Shown here: one piece after another, positions 12,601 through 25,439 of the stretch
Position numbering within the stretch: the first letter of the stretch is position 1
Layout of the letters: each line of letters begins with the position of its first letter
Assembly (NCBI GenBank): GCA_023846275.1
Contig: CM043869.1
Span: 17,083,501-17,147,500, forward strand
DNA: 64,000 nt
From: Vanilla planifolia
Lineage: Eukaryota; Streptophyta; Magnoliopsida; Asparagales; Orchidaceae
Reading direction: 5' to 3'
Program-made: the position numbers and the translations under genes
The notes under the pieces: model-generated
Seen by the model: only the letters and a program-made list of their open reading frames with translations
Told to the model about the DNA's origin: nothing
The model's database searches: none

Positions 12601-13778
12601 CGGAGAATCCGCGACCCTGTCGTCATCGCCATGGAGCATGGTGATACGGTTCATACGGGCCCGAGACGTAGCCATGTTGTGAAAGAACCGTGTGTTGGCG
12701 TCCCCGACCTGCTCCTAGTAAGCTTTGGCGTGCTGCCACCACCACTGCTCCTCGTGGGCACAGCCACGGTGGAAGGCGGTGATCAATTCCCCAAGGCGCT
12801 CATGGTCTTCCTCAGAGAGTCCCTCCCTAGATTCTTTGGCCTGCAGCTCGTCAATGTCTCGCAACAGCACTTGATTCCGGTTGACCAGGCTCCTCACCTC
12901 CTTCCGTCTCCAATTGCGCAACGCCAACAGTGAGCATTTGAACTTCGTGGAAACAATCTCCATTGCGTTCCCATTTGCGCTCCTGCACCAAGCCTGCTAC
13001 ACCACTCGAAAGGACTGGGGGTAGTGAAGCCAAATGCTTTAAAAAAGAAGCCTGCTGGATTTCGGCCACAACTTGTTGCCACCCAGGTTGAGTAACAGCG
13101 GGCAGTGGTCCGAGTCAAGGCGGCAAAGGTGATGTACTGAGCTCTCAGGGAAGGTATTCAGGCCAGCAGAATTCAGCAGGGCACGATCAAGTCGCTCCAG
13201 AATGTGTGCGCCCCCTTCTTCCCATTGCACCAGGTGAATTGGTTACCAGAGAAGCCCATGTCAGCGAGCTGAAGATCCTGTATGAATTCAGCAAAGCTCT
13301 GCTGCTCACTGCCGTAGATGAAGTGCCGCCTTCCCCGCTTCTCCTCCTGGCCCATGATCAAATTGAAATCTCCTACAACCAAGAGAGGGGAGTTATCGTA
13401 ATAAGATGTGCGGATGGCATCCCAGATCGCCTGGCATCTGTGAGAATCCCTTGGACCATACAAAAAGCAGCAATTGAGGGTGCAGTCCTGCCAAGGAGTG
13501 ATCAAACAAGCCACCATAAAGGCCGAGGCCGCCATGATCACAAGCTTGATCTCCTTCTTCCACAGTAAAATGATGCCAGCTGACATACCCAAAGATGGTT
13601 GAGCCACAAATTCTCATTTTTTCCCAAGGATCCAGTTCGTTTCGTGCTGAGAGAATGACTGCATCTTCGTTTCCAATAGCACAACAACCTCCACATTCCA
13701 CTCGCGTACCAGACGCTGCAAATAGGACCTTGATTTGCCTTTCTTAGCTCCTCTTATATTCCAGGTGATGATCCGCAT
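9637..13778 (-). pseudogene. LINE ORF2: endonuclease, RT, zf-RVT, RNase H, broken
   Basis: It starts ATG at 13,778 with MRIITWNIRG, the usual first motif of the AP-type endonuclease. GDFNLI near 13,360 and SDHCPLLL near 13,105 are further endonuclease catalytic motifs. RT follows: KLDMEQAYDRVCWDFL (motif A) near 12,020 and FVDD near 11,700-11,712 (motif C, both Asp kept, Val in place of Ala). The RT thumb runs to about 11,180. A zf-RVT region lies at about 10,800-10,400. RNase H starts near 10,100 with VNCDAAV and keeps the ETQAL, QTDS and ADWAA residues. The stop of the RNase H frame is at 9,637. Lesions include in-frame stops near 13,609, 13,039, 12,715, 12,322 and 11,884 and frameshifts near 13,190, 10,800, 10,110 and 9,830. 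The product would nick DNA and copy the element's RNA there. Confidence 0.9.
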
Positions 13779-15543
13779 TAGTAATCACAAAGAAATTTGC
13801 TTCCATGCAACCACACACTAACTGAGTACCAGCCCTCCAGTAACTCGCTTGCCGGCTTTCGTGCCCCACGAAGCATGGACAGTAGAACATCCAAATTAAG
13901 GATCACCCCCATCTGGGTTGGAGACACAATCATCCACAGTTCCACCTGCGGTAAGGAAGAGTTCGCGTTGCCACCCTTAGCAAATTTCCCAATGGCCGAA
14001 TGCTTCGCCGGTGGGGGGTTACTCTTCAGGAGATTCTGCACCCCAGCCTTGGCAGCCCACCTAACTACTGCTTCTGCCCCGAGCCCTGGCCGAACTTTTG
14101 GTTCCTCGAGATGTACTGGCCCCATCACGACTGCGAGATATTCGGTTGTTGTCTTCGCCTGGAGGCAGCTTGGTCAATCCCCCAAGGCCCTTGCGGTTAA
14201 TTCTCCTGCACTGCACAATCATCCAAGGCGCCAATCCGTGCTCCTCACCAAGTGTTGCCGTAGTCTGTGCAGTCAGCATGCCTGGCCTACGGGCTCCCTT
14301 TGGCTCCTTAGACGCGTCACTACCACGGGCCTTGACTATGTCCCCCGGGCACTCCTCCTGCACCTCAGCCGTGGTTGGGGCCCCGTTAAGGTCAGCACCC
14401 CCAGCCTTGGCAAGCTTGCAGTAGCTCTCCAAATGTCTGACATTGCCGTAGGCGAAGCATATGCGTGGCAGCCCTTCGTACTCAAAGGATTGATAGACCC
14501 TCCCATAGTCTCCGTTGATCCAGATGCCCGGCTTGAGTGTCTTCGAGAGATCCGCACGAACACATACACGCGCGTAGGATGAGCGCTCTAAGCCTGCCGT
14601 CCAGCCATCGAGTAGGAAAGGTTTGCCAATTGCCTTAGCAATGCGTAGAGTATTATCTACGTCCCAGTAGATGAGTGGGAGGCCAAGGAGTCGTACCCAG
14701 ACAGAAGTGTGCATCACAGAGGTGGAATTAGGGCTAAACTCAGGCGACTACACATCAAGCCCCATGGCTTGGCCAACGATCTGCCATGGCCCGCCTAGCC
14801 AAACGTCGTTCTGCTCGCTAATAGACTCAAAGTGCAGGCATAAGCAGTTGGCAGTTAAATCAAAGATCTTAAAATTCTTGATGTGGCCCCAGCGCTTGAG
14901 CAGAACTCGCTCAATGACGGAAAAGGGAAGATTATTCTCGTAGAGATGGTCGGCCAGGTCGAATTTGTGGTATTCAAGGTGCCGTTGGCATGCATCCAAA
15001 GAAATAATCACGTCCCCACCATCCACGTAGTCGGGGATCTCCGCCACACTCTCTTTGACATCAATGTTGGCCGGCCTCACATGCGAGGTCACCTTGTTGC
15101 TGTATCTGAGAGCACTGTTAGCGGTTAAGGCATCCCGAAAGCTCACCTTGTTCACAGTGGCAGTGCGATCCACCTCCGGAAGGATAGGGTCCTCAGCGCC
15201 GGGCCTGATCCCAGGATCCGCCTCTCCTATATGCTCCAGTTGCTCCTACACGATCTTGCTAGCCAAGCCACCATCCTAGACATCCCCATCAACAGAACCC
15301 TGAGCCTGAGGTCGAGAGACCAATTCGAGAGAAGCACACGCCCACACTGGCCCTGAAGAGGCCCCCCTCATGTGCAGTCAATGTGCCCAAGAGCTTCTCC
15401 TCCTCGACGTCGAAAGCCAGTGGGATTTGCCACAAAGCCAACGAGCCTTCATCAGCTGTGGAAGAGGACCTCTCACATGTAGGAGAGTCGCTATGAGGGG
15501 TTCGAGTTCTTCTGCTGCTCCTCCTGGTCGTGCCTCCAGCCAT
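13778..15543 (-). pseudogene. LINE ORF1: DUF4283 and zinc-knuckle protein, broken
   Basis: This is the RNA-binding protein of plant L1 elements. The start at 15,543 gives MAGGTTRRSS, a basic N-terminus. The frame then slips near a run of six G at about 15,365. A DUF4283-like block follows at 15,173-14,750, containing LLKRWGHIKNFKIFDL and GGPWQIVGQ, and runs past a stop at 14,750 into VWVRLLGLPLIYWD and TLRIAKAIGKPFL. The zinc knuckle near 14,440-14,480 reads CFAYGNVRHLESYC: spacing is CX2CX4HX4C, but the second Cys is Tyr. The frame shifts again around 14,060-14,130, and the final frame ends CDY followed by TAA whose last bases overlap the ATG of ORF2. It would act with ORF2 protein in the RNA particle. 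Confidence 0.85.
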
Positions 15544-15926
15544 TTCCGCACTGTTAGGGTTGCAGGTGACGCAGCCCGAGCTCGGGGGCGATGCGGTATA
15601 ATAAACCGCAGAATGGCATGTAGTTATTAGAAGCTCTTGAATTCAAATTCGCGGCCCCACCCGCCGACAGATCGCAACGGTCGGGCTGCCACGTGGTCAA
15701 CGCCCGAGCTTTGACCGCTGTGTATCGCCGCCGCTGAGTATCACCAAACCTTGCCGCCTGCGATCCGTCCTCGCCGGGTCAGCGTTGAGGACCCACACCC
15801 CAGTCACCGGCCACAGCGTCCCGCACGTGCACTCCAGCCACCCCTCCACTCCCGCCGCACCACCACGCCAATACCGGTGAGGTCCCAGCAAACTCCACTG
15901 ACAGCTACTCCCGGCACCACTTGAAC
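15544..15926 (-). other. GC-rich LINE leader (5' UTR)
   Basis: This GC-rich, CpG-containing stretch sits upstream of ORF1 and changes abruptly to AT-rich DNA at about 15,926. In full-length plant LINEs an internal promoter lies here; no specific promoter motif was identified. The open frame on the minus strand at 15,697-15,891 has no recognisable features and is probably chance in GC-rich DNA. Confidence 0.55.
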
Positions 15927-18349
15927 CTAATAATTTTTTATTGTCAATAAACTGAAGATAGATTTTAATATATCATTTTATGTCATACATTCTCTCTATT
16001 GCCAATTAAGTCTTTGAGTTAAAATCAAGTTTTTCAAATACTTCATTATTTAATTCTTGAGTCGCATAATCTACAAGCATTTAAAAAAATATTAATATAA
16101 TAAAAAATGATTTTATTACTATCAAACAAGTCATACATGAAAAAAATATTCAATAAGAAAATAATGAATAGTTAAATATAACAAAGTGCTTAGAATAAAA
16201 CTAGCATAATAATGCAAAGCTCCTACCCTTTAAATTAAATTATTTTATATTACTGTTTCAATTTGTTTGGCCACTTTTCTTCTATTTAAATAGTTCTTGT
16301 AACCTTTTATTCAAGCTCTATTTTTCTTTTCTACTTTGTAGGTTTAGTTCTAGAAGTAAACACTATATATTTTAATAACCTTTTATTTGGGTTACACACA
16401 TTAAACCATCCTTTGGAACGAATTACACTCCAACCATTGCACTATCAAGTTACACCTCCATGTCATAACAATACAATTATCAATATTTGTAAATATAAAA
16501 GCATTGTTCTAAGGAATAATATTTGTACTTGGCCTTAATAAACCCTTTTGATACTCTTAAACATTATTTTGTTTTAACATTATTAGAAATTATAAAATAA
16601 TCTAGACATATTATGCATGGACCCAGTTAAATAATAAAATCAAATTATTAAGATTCTATATCAATCTATGTAATCATAATATACTGATTAATCAAACACT
16701 TTTTTTATAATTGAAGGAGACACTCTTTCACACATTAAAACAACAATACATTAGAATGAAATTTATGTGATTTACCATCTACTTCAAAATATAAATTTTT
16801 CCTAATTTAAAATCAAATTTTTACAATACAATATTTTGTTAATTAGAGACATTATGTTTCATAAGAATCATACTATTTTATATATATGAATTTGCAAATT
16901 TTTGTTTGATAATTATTATCTAATATTTAATAATCAGACACATCAATATACATAGTCTACCTATTATATCATTTACATGACTTTGCAAATTCAAAATCGA
17001 TGACTATCATTTAGCATTCTGCAAATCAAACACACCATGTCACATAATATTTCTATTATATCCTATACATGGTTTTGTAATTGTAAGATCGATGATTATC
17101 ATTCAATAAATTCGATGCATCAGGTCACACAATATACTTATCGTAATCCACATAGTAATGGTTTCACCTTGAAGATCATTTCTTTATCAAAAAATCTTTT
17201 CAAAACTTATTTTTTTTTCTTTTGATTACTTAAAGAAATACTCAATCTTTCTTGCCATAGATGTCTCTCTTAAGCAATTCCGTTTTATCTGTCTCAAATT
17301 CTCTTCTTAATTTTATAAAAATTTCATGCATAACTTTTCCCTAAATTCACGTCAATCTAGTTTCAAAATCTTCCTATATCTTTCAATATTTATTTTAATT
17401 TCCAATAGATACTCATTTTATAATTTAAATCATTATTAAAATCTTATCAATCTCATATCTTTTAATTATAACTTTAAGCCTTATGGTATTCCTTTCATTT
17501 TTTTTATCCAACTGATTTCTAAAGCTTCACTAACCAATTTTATATAAATCTACACAATGAGTTCTACACATTATCGGCTTTTCATCAATTTTTGACATTA
17601 TTTAATATTTTTAAATAATAATTATTATATTATTTAAACGTTTGGCCTTCTAATTTACGATGGTGGCACTTCATTTTTATGTTAAAATAATTGTAATCCA
17701 ATCTACTTTAGTGACCTGCATCTCATTTAATTTCATAATTTATTTTGCTATTATATATTTATTTTAATCTATGATAAGTATCAATTGTATTGTTTAAATT
17801 ATTGTTATTAAATTTCTATCAACCTTTGATATTTTTTTTGTAATATGAATATCTCAAATTTTAACCTATTTGGTATTATTGGGTACTTAATAATTTATAC
17901 TCCTATTTTTAAAACTCATCTCCCTCCTTTTAGGTATTATACTTCCTTTTGGAAATGTTTAATTATCACTAAAATTTGATAAACTCTTAGAAATTCATAA
18001 TCACCAAAATAGTTATTGATTTGTATAATTACTTACTTTTGAGGATTGGTATACTCTCCCCCATTCGAATTTTTTATCATTATTGTGGATATTACTTTTT
18101 GTCAATTTAGGCTTCTGATAATTCTCAATTCAAAAAATTATTTAAATAATTTCACTTTTAGGATGTCATAGGGATCTCTCTTAAGGTCGAGAGCTGGTAC
18201 CTCTATTGACTCAATTCATCCCTTAGGTCTCCTTGGTTGGTTAACAAATGTTCCTCCTAGTTTTGTTTTGGTGGGATTTGAGTAAGGTAAACTTGGTCAA
18301 ATTTTTAGAAACGAGACTAAGACGTTGCTTTATATGCTTTGGGGTTGGA
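15927..18349. other. AT-rich intergenic DNA, nothing recognised
   Basis: The stretch is very AT-rich. The short open frames have low-complexity composition. The right-hand 200 bases become less AT-rich where the gypsy remnant begins. Confidence 0.45.
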
Positions 18350-19830
18350 TCCTTTTTCTCTAATGATTTATTAACTTAGGTAATAATTAGCTGAGAATCA
18401 TTGAAATTACTAAATGTTTGACTTGTAGTCTCAAAGCAAATTTTAATTTAGTTTTCAAAACCTCATAGTCAACTTGGTTATTTGTTAAGAGAGTTGATTA
18501 AAAAGCCTCCTTTTAATTTAATCTCTAGAATTAGAAGAACAAAGCCAATATCACATGATTCTTATCATAAGATCCCATCCATATAAAGCTTATACATGCT
18601 CAAAAATGAAGGCACACACTTATTCTGAAATGAACCTCTCTCTTCTATAAAATCAATGAGAATCTAAGGTTTGAAGGAAGATCATGCAATATGGACTAAC
18701 TCAAACTCATTGAGCTCAATGACTCATTTTTCAATGTTTTGATACCTCTATCAACTAGAGGATGCATTTTAAGGGCTTATCTTTAACATTGTAGATGGTA
18801 TAAGCTTGGAAGTATTGATAGAGTAATTAAGCAAACAACATAAGAGCAAGTGTCAATTTCTCAAGGGGGCAAAATTTCATCTTTGCATTATTCAAAGTGT
18901 GAGGTAAATGAAAATGTGGTGTTGAGTACCTTTGCCATCTCATAAAAATATAATACTAATTACAGAGGTTGAAGTTGTTAGGTAAATGAATAATGGCTCC
19001 AAAGATACTAGATTTCTCACAATAAGTTGTTGAGAAGGGTTAGTCTTAAGATCCTAAAAGACCTTGCAATCCTCAGGCCACTAAAGTTTAGACTTGTTAT
19101 AAAAAAACTTGATGAATGGCTTGGCCATTACTCTTGACTTGGAAATTAATTGGCTGAGTTCACAATGCATGCAACAAGGCACGAAACATCTCAAGGGTTC
19201 CTTGAAGAGGGATTGTTAAGATATCATTGTGGCTTTGATCCTTTCTCATGATGCTATGTAGCCAATGAGCTTACCTAAGGAGGCATCAAAAGTACACTTT
19301 GAGGGATTGAGTTTGGGGCTGAATTTTTTATAAGTCTCAAAGGTTTCTCTAAAATTTGTAGGTGAAATTCAAAATACATACTCTCGATTAAGAGATTATC
19401 TACATAGGCCTTGAGGCCTTGCTACTTTGACTTCACATAATGTTGATCTTCCTTTGAAAATTGGTTCCCACATTTTTAAAGAAAAAGGACATACTTTAAT
19501 TATAGAAGGTCCCAAAACTAGTAATGAATTAAGTGTCTCCTTGTCTTTCTTGGAGATTTTGGTGATATCTTAAGAACGCATCCAAAAAACTGAAGCAAGT
19601 AAAGCTAGTGATCAATTCCATAGGATTTTTTATTTGATGAAATGGATATCAATCTTCATATGCTAGCGCAATTGAGGTTAATTAATGCACATGCACCATT
19701 TTCTACTACTTTTATTCACAAGGACAATATTTACTAGGAACTCAAATAAAATCTCAATCCTTTGAAGCCAATCATTTGCTTCAAATGCAATCACATTATC
19801 CCTTAATTATCACGGTCTTAGTTATAAGAA
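18350..19830 (-). pseudogene. Decayed Ty3/gypsy RT and RNase H (Tat-like)
   Basis: On the minus strand, with many stops, the RT order is clear from high to low coordinates: VNIVLVNKSSRKWCMCI near 19,720-19,770, matching the usual NVVLVKKKNGKWRMCVD; FSFLDAFLRYHQN near 19,590, matching LSFLDAYSGYHQI with the catalytic Asp kept; FITSFGTFYN; and FKNVGTNFQRK near 19,455-19,500, matching LKNAGATYQR. RNase H follows, with PLEKLTLALMLFA and YFQAYTIYNVKDKPLKCIL near 18,760-18,880, matching the usual EKLALALV and YFQAHTIVVLT. The pattern is that of Tat-group elements. The domain linking RNA copying to DNA is present but dead. Confidence 0.75.
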
Positions 19831-21074
19831 TTGTTCCATCATCTTATTAGCAAAGAAACTATTAGTACCTATTTTGTTTTTTATTTGTGTCCCCTCCTTA
19901 TTGGCATTCTTAATGTCCATTTCCTTTTATTTTAATCATGACCCACTAGAGAGTTTACAATTATTGGTTGAAGGAACTATTTATTTCTTTTTCATTATCG
20001 TTGTGATTTCTTTAAGCTATCTTCAAATCAATTTTTTTGGCATTATTAGCTTATGATATGAATTAATTTAAAAATATAACAACATCAAATGCATAATTGT
20101 ACACCGCATTTCACACTCTACAAAGTCTTATTATAGTATTGTATTATGAATCTTAATCTAGTTATTAGCATTTGTTTTATGTCTATCATATTATACAATC
20201 TATGCAATTATATTATACAGTTAACACCAATTTAGCCTTTTTTTTACTTTGATTCTAGGTTTATTGCAAAAAATATAGCACATAAAGTAGGCAATAACTC
20301 AATCAAATCAAGGTGCAACAAGTGCCCTTATCTTACAAAAGTGTTTACCCATGCTCTCCACATAGGGTTTCAATTCTTTTCTATTTTTCACTTCCTATGT
20401 TGAAACATTTCTTCATACACCTTTTTCACTAATTTAACATCTATAACTAAATTGTTCACCTAGGTTTGACCTTTTTGAGACAACTTAACTTAGGTTTTTG
20501 TTTAATGTCCTATGCTTCTTTCCACTCAAGATTTTTGACTACTTTGATACCACCCTATTGGAGTCCCATTTTTTAACCCAACCATTACAGATTTTTGAGG
20601 TCATGACATTTAATTCTTTTTTATTCTCTTAGCATTTGGAAATCATGAAAATTTTTCATTTTTTTATAAAACCTTTTTGTTAAATAACAGTGGAAGCAAC
20701 CTTTAAATTACATTGAATAGAAAACCATTTTAAAAAAAATCCCTTTTAATTCATAGATGCAATGAAGAAAACCCTTTACTTAAAACTTTTTCCAATAAGA
20801 AAATTTACTTCTAAAAAAACAACTTTCAAAAGCAATTTGAAAATCATTAACTTGCAAAACAAGTTATGTCAAAAAGGAGATACATTTGTCACCAAGAATA
20901 TTTGGGCTATAATTGTTTTACAAATTAAACAAAATTAATTACCATTGTGTTCTTGTGAACTCTATTGCATGTCAATCTTTTATCACAAAGAAATTATTAA
21001 AACCATTTTCATAAAACTAATTGAAAAAGTAAATTATTCTTTAAGACAACTAGTATGGTCTAACATTATTGCTT
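19831..21074. other. AT-rich DNA between retroelement remnants
   Basis: No coding region was recognised. By position it would hold the gag region and 5' LTR of the minus-strand gypsy remnant, but I could not match either. Confidence 0.35.
20542..20552 (-). other. Possible primer-binding site (minus)
   Basis: On the minus strand the sequence reads TGGTATCAAAG, one base off the tRNA-Met-type site TGGTATCAGAG. It lies upstream, in element orientation, of the RT/RNase H remnant at 18.35-19.83 kb, as it should. The distance of only 0.7 kb leaves little room for gag, so gag would have been deleted. No LTR pair was confirmed. Confidence 0.4.
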
Positions 21075-21077
21075 CAC

Positions 21078-22360
21078 TATTGTAATATCCTCGATCATCA
21101 AATCAATTAAGCATATTTAGTTTTAAAATTATTCCAAAATATAAATATAAAAATAAAATTGGATAGAGCTCGTCAAGAAGATTTTAACAATACTTGTTTT
21201 TTCTCAATCAGAGTTCATTTGGAATTTCTACAAATTTTTAAAGTGAATAAATATTATAGAATATATATATATATATATAAAGCATATTTAGTTTTTCCTA
21301 AAAACCAAAATTTCTTTCTCCATCTCCCATCCTCATGCTTGATGCAACTATAAAAAGAGATTTTTTCACTTATCAATCAAGAGTTTCAGTGGAGAATGAC
21401 TTTACTGACAATGTTGACGTCAATTGCAAACATTCTTTAGAGTTAATTAAGGGTTTGAGGCTGATTTAACCATTGAGGACCTCAGATAACATTGAAAAAA
21501 CTAAACATAGAATTTGAGTTTAGTTTTATGATTTAACTTGAATTTAATGACAAGAATCGATGCATTTAATATTGATTTAGTTTGTATTTGATTACAAGGA
21601 ATATTGAGGAGTTTATTCTACGATTTGAGAAAAAAGAGAAAATCGAGTAAGACAAGTAAAAAAAACTTATTTTTATGATTTCAAAATTGAGTTCTACAAT
21701 TCTACATTGATACTTTGGTAATTTTTAATTTAAGTAGAAATTTATAAATTTAATTGAGCAAAATTTTAATTTACAGGTTGAAATTAACAAAAATAGGAAG
21801 TTAAACAGCTAAAGAACTGTCCAAAATAATAAGAAAAACTATAAGATAGACTCTCTAGCATAAATAACATATGTGTATACTTGATATGGCATTGAATATT
21901 AAAATTAAGATCTTGTATGTGAATATTATACAGAGTATGTTTTTTGATGTATTAATGTTTTGTTATCACATTTTGCTACATAAAAATTATATTTGAAAAG
22001 TGATGAATGTTTTGTCTAATATGATAAACTATTATGTGAAATTATTTAGTATGAGTAATTATACATGCATGATATTTAATGAGTTGATGTAAAAATACTA
22101 AATATAATGAATATTTTTTTATGTGAAAAATATATTAAAAGATTAAATAACTTGGATAAATAGTGAATTTTTAAAAATTAATGTGTTATTCTTTGTAGCT
22201 AGTGGCCATGTAGGTCCAAAAAATATTAACACAATAAGGTATTTAGTAATCATGTAGGTCACAAGATTGAGAAATTATCATCATGATATAGTTAATGGTC
22301 ATGTAGGCTACAAGATTTTATCATCATAGGGTGGCTAGTGGTTATGTAGGTCACTTAATT
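21078..22360 (+). repeat. Possible LTR with internal short repeats
   Basis: It begins TGTAATATCCTCGATCATC, which resembles the TGTAACATCC-type start of some plant gypsy LTRs. At about 22,195-22,350 four imperfect units carry CATGTAGG (variants ATGTAGGTC, ATGTAGGCTAC, ATGTAGGTCAC) spaced about 45-65 bases apart. No partner LTR was found and the right end is a guess. It could also be unrelated repeated DNA. Confidence 0.3.
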
Positions 22361-25300
22361 AAGATTTGTTATAAATATAATTATATTAAAAATATAATAA
22401 AATTGAGCATGATTATTTATGAGAACATAATATGATAAATAAATAAATGAGATTTCTATGGTAACTAAGTAAACCAAAATACGATTAGTACATAAGGTTA
22501 CTTAGTTAAGTAAACATAGACACAGATAAGCAGTGTCATATTAAGAAAAAAGATTTAAAAATAGAATAAAAAGTTGTATGTGCTAATTATTTTTTTTAGA
22601 GATCATGACATTTTTTATAGCATAATATATTTTCACTTGACATTCTTGTTGACTTATATACTATATTTGATTATACCTTACATGTTATTGTCTTAAATTA
22701 TTACTTATTTCATATATTTATTTTTTTATTAGAGATATCCTATTAAACTAGTGATGATTGACTTATCTTTTTTGGCATTAACATTTTGGGTACGATAAAA
22801 CCCCCACAAAAATATGATTATCCAAAAAAACAACCTATAAGAAAAGAAATAATTGAAATTATATAAGCTTTTATTATGAGGGTAATGCTAAATATATTAT
22901 TAATCATGTAATAAACTTAGTATTATATATGTATATAGAAACTTGTTCTAAGATTTTAATAGATTATGGAAATAGTGACATGTAGATGGTGTGATAATTT
23001 TGGTTATTTATAATTGTAGTGTGATGGGTACAAACTACTTGATTATTATATTATAAATATAACTATTGTATTATTATCCTTATAAATTGAAAAAATGACA
23101 AAATCTATGAAATATTTTGTTTATTTGAATTTTGAATTTTGAAAAAAATTAATTGAATATAAGATGAAAAAAAGAAATGTAATATTTGTCGTATCAAAGA
23201 TAATTCAATTAGAAATGAATTAGAGCACAATTTAATGAGAAACAATTTGATTTGAAATTTTGGAAAAAGAAAGAGAGGTCATCACAAATATAGTCTCATA
23301 TAATACTTCATTTCAACTTGAAAGTTTTAAGACAAAAGAGGCATGATCCATCCAATATTGACTTAGTAACAAGAGCATGTACAATACATAAAGAATATAT
23401 TGTTGAGTAATCGTATGCATGGTTAATAACTACATTATAATTAACAAAAGAGCATAACAGTAAAATATAAAGAGCAAAGTAAATTTTATATGAATTCTTG
23501 AAATCACGTTTTTCTTTTATTACTTTGCAAATTTCTTATCACTTTTTTTTGTTTTTTCCTTTTCTTTTTTAAGGATTGACTTAAGAAAAGGTCATATCAT
23601 CAATGATTGGGCATGTTTAGAAATTATCATTTAAACATAAATAGCCAAGTTAATTGGCCATTTTGGCTCATCTTTAGAATATGTTGTTCTGAAATAGTAA
23701 TCATTACTTTGGATAACCAAAACATCATTTCATCTTTAAGATTTCATTTCCTTCACTAATTTTTTTCTCTTTATCTTTTCTTTTGTTATTTTAAATTCTT
23801 ATCCTTTTCCAATTAATATGTTATCTTTTCTCTTTTCTTATCTTTCTTTTCTTTTTAACATGAGTATATAAAATTATATTAGTAAGAATTAAAGTAACTT
23901 ATAAATAAGTACTAACAAACATGCTCATTCACTATGAAAACATCATGAATAAAGCATAACAAATATGCAAGCATTTCAATTCATGAAGGAATCTAATAAC
24001 TTTCATTTGAAACAATTTTAAACCTTCATAATGCTCTAATAAATTAGTATTATAACAATAATCAACCTTGGTAATAGAAATTCTATAGAAGCATCTTGAA
24101 AATTTGTCATGAAACAAACTCTTTTTATGGCATATAGCCTATAAGCTTCACATAACAATAATATTCACATTAAACAAGTTTGTCTATCTCTTATTTCCCT
24201 TTGTGTAGTGATCGTACCAAAGCTTGAATCTTTTCAAAACTCTCTTAATGCTTCTTTTCATGTTGCCTTCTACCCTTTATGGCTTTTTGATGATTGGTAT
24301 ACTTCTCAAATTCTTAAAAACTTCTTTAATTGATGGCTAAGAGTTTTTTATACTTATTCTTATGATTTTTTACAGTCATGACTATTCAAATATCTTTAAT
24401 AGTCATATATCTTCATGTGGATGCTTTTTCACCTTCTATCATCTCATTTCTAAGGATTTCTTAAAAATTAAACTTGTCTTCAAGTTAGTTTTCTCAATTG
24501 TTGATTATTTTGGGTTTTAAAATTTGTATTGTTTCTAATGATCATATAAGGATGATTACCCTTTTTGTATAATACAATTCTTATCATTGCCTAAATCTGA
24601 CTTAAAATTCTTTTTATCATATTATTAAGATCTCATTATCATACTTATATGATATGCTTATAACTCTTACATTGTAATAAACAATTTTATTTATAATGCT
24701 GGTCTTCATATTATTATGTTGTTATAATTTTACTTATTTAATTGTATAATATCACTTGTTATACTTGTTTGATCCAATTATTGCATTTCTTTACTAAGTA
24801 TAATAAATAATGATCCTGTATGTTATGCTTTTATGTCGTGATCATATTTATATGATCTATTTATCGTATTGTACAATTTGTCTAGGTAATATTTTAAATA
24901 TATCGACATTATAATTCATTTCCTTTCTCTTAATCATAAGGTACGATATGATTTTATCTATTGTATGATCCTTATGCATGTTTTGCAGTAGTTCTCCTTA
25001 AAATCACATTTTTCTCTAATTTGATCATAGAATATAATTACTACTACCACACTTTATGATCCTACTATCCCTTTTCTTATCTTATCAGACTTGTCTGATG
25101 CCTTGAGATGATGCATCGTTCATTAATTGATTATACTAATTTAATGATCGATATCGTATTATACAATCTTTTTCAATTAAGGTTATTTGACTACAATTTT
25201 TGTTTTACAAAAATTAGTATTTTATTTATAAAATTAAAAAATAAATTATAAATTTTCAAAATTATAAGTGATAATAAATTTTATATTAAAAAAATTAGGA

Positions 25301-25439
25301 TGTGGTGTACACCAAATTTCTAGTGCCAAAAAGCATTTGACAGACATTTATGTTGGAAATTATACTTGAAATGAATTTAATGTGTTTGTAAATGTTGTCA
25401 AAATGTGGCATATTGATGTAATATAGTTTACTTCAATAA
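22361..25439. other. AT-rich DNA, nothing recognised
   Basis: Long runs of A/T-biased sequence, with pyrimidine-rich stretches at 23,510-23,570 and 23,750-23,860. The short open frames have no recognisable motif. Confidence 0.45.

Larger units (their letters stand above)
9574..15926 (-). mobile_element. Near full-length L1-type LINE, inactive
   Basis: A non-LTR retrotransposon on the minus strand, about 6.35 kb. Order from its 5' end: GC-rich leader (about 15,926-15,544), ORF1 (15,543-13,778), ORF2 (13,778-9,637), and a short 3' UTR ending in ATATAATA and an A-tract (seen as T at about 9,575-9,581). ORF2 has endonuclease, reverse transcriptase, zf-RVT and RNase H domains. The element stands out sharply as GC-rich in AT-rich surroundings. 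Both ORFs carry stops and frameshifts, so it cannot move by itself. A clear target-site duplication was not seen. A related, 5'-truncated copy lies at 47.87-50.19 kb on the plus strand. Confidence 0.92.

Noticed and set aside
13797-14582. Plus-strand open frame of 261 codons
   Set aside because: Antisense to LINE ORF1 and the start of ORF2, with no recognisable motif.
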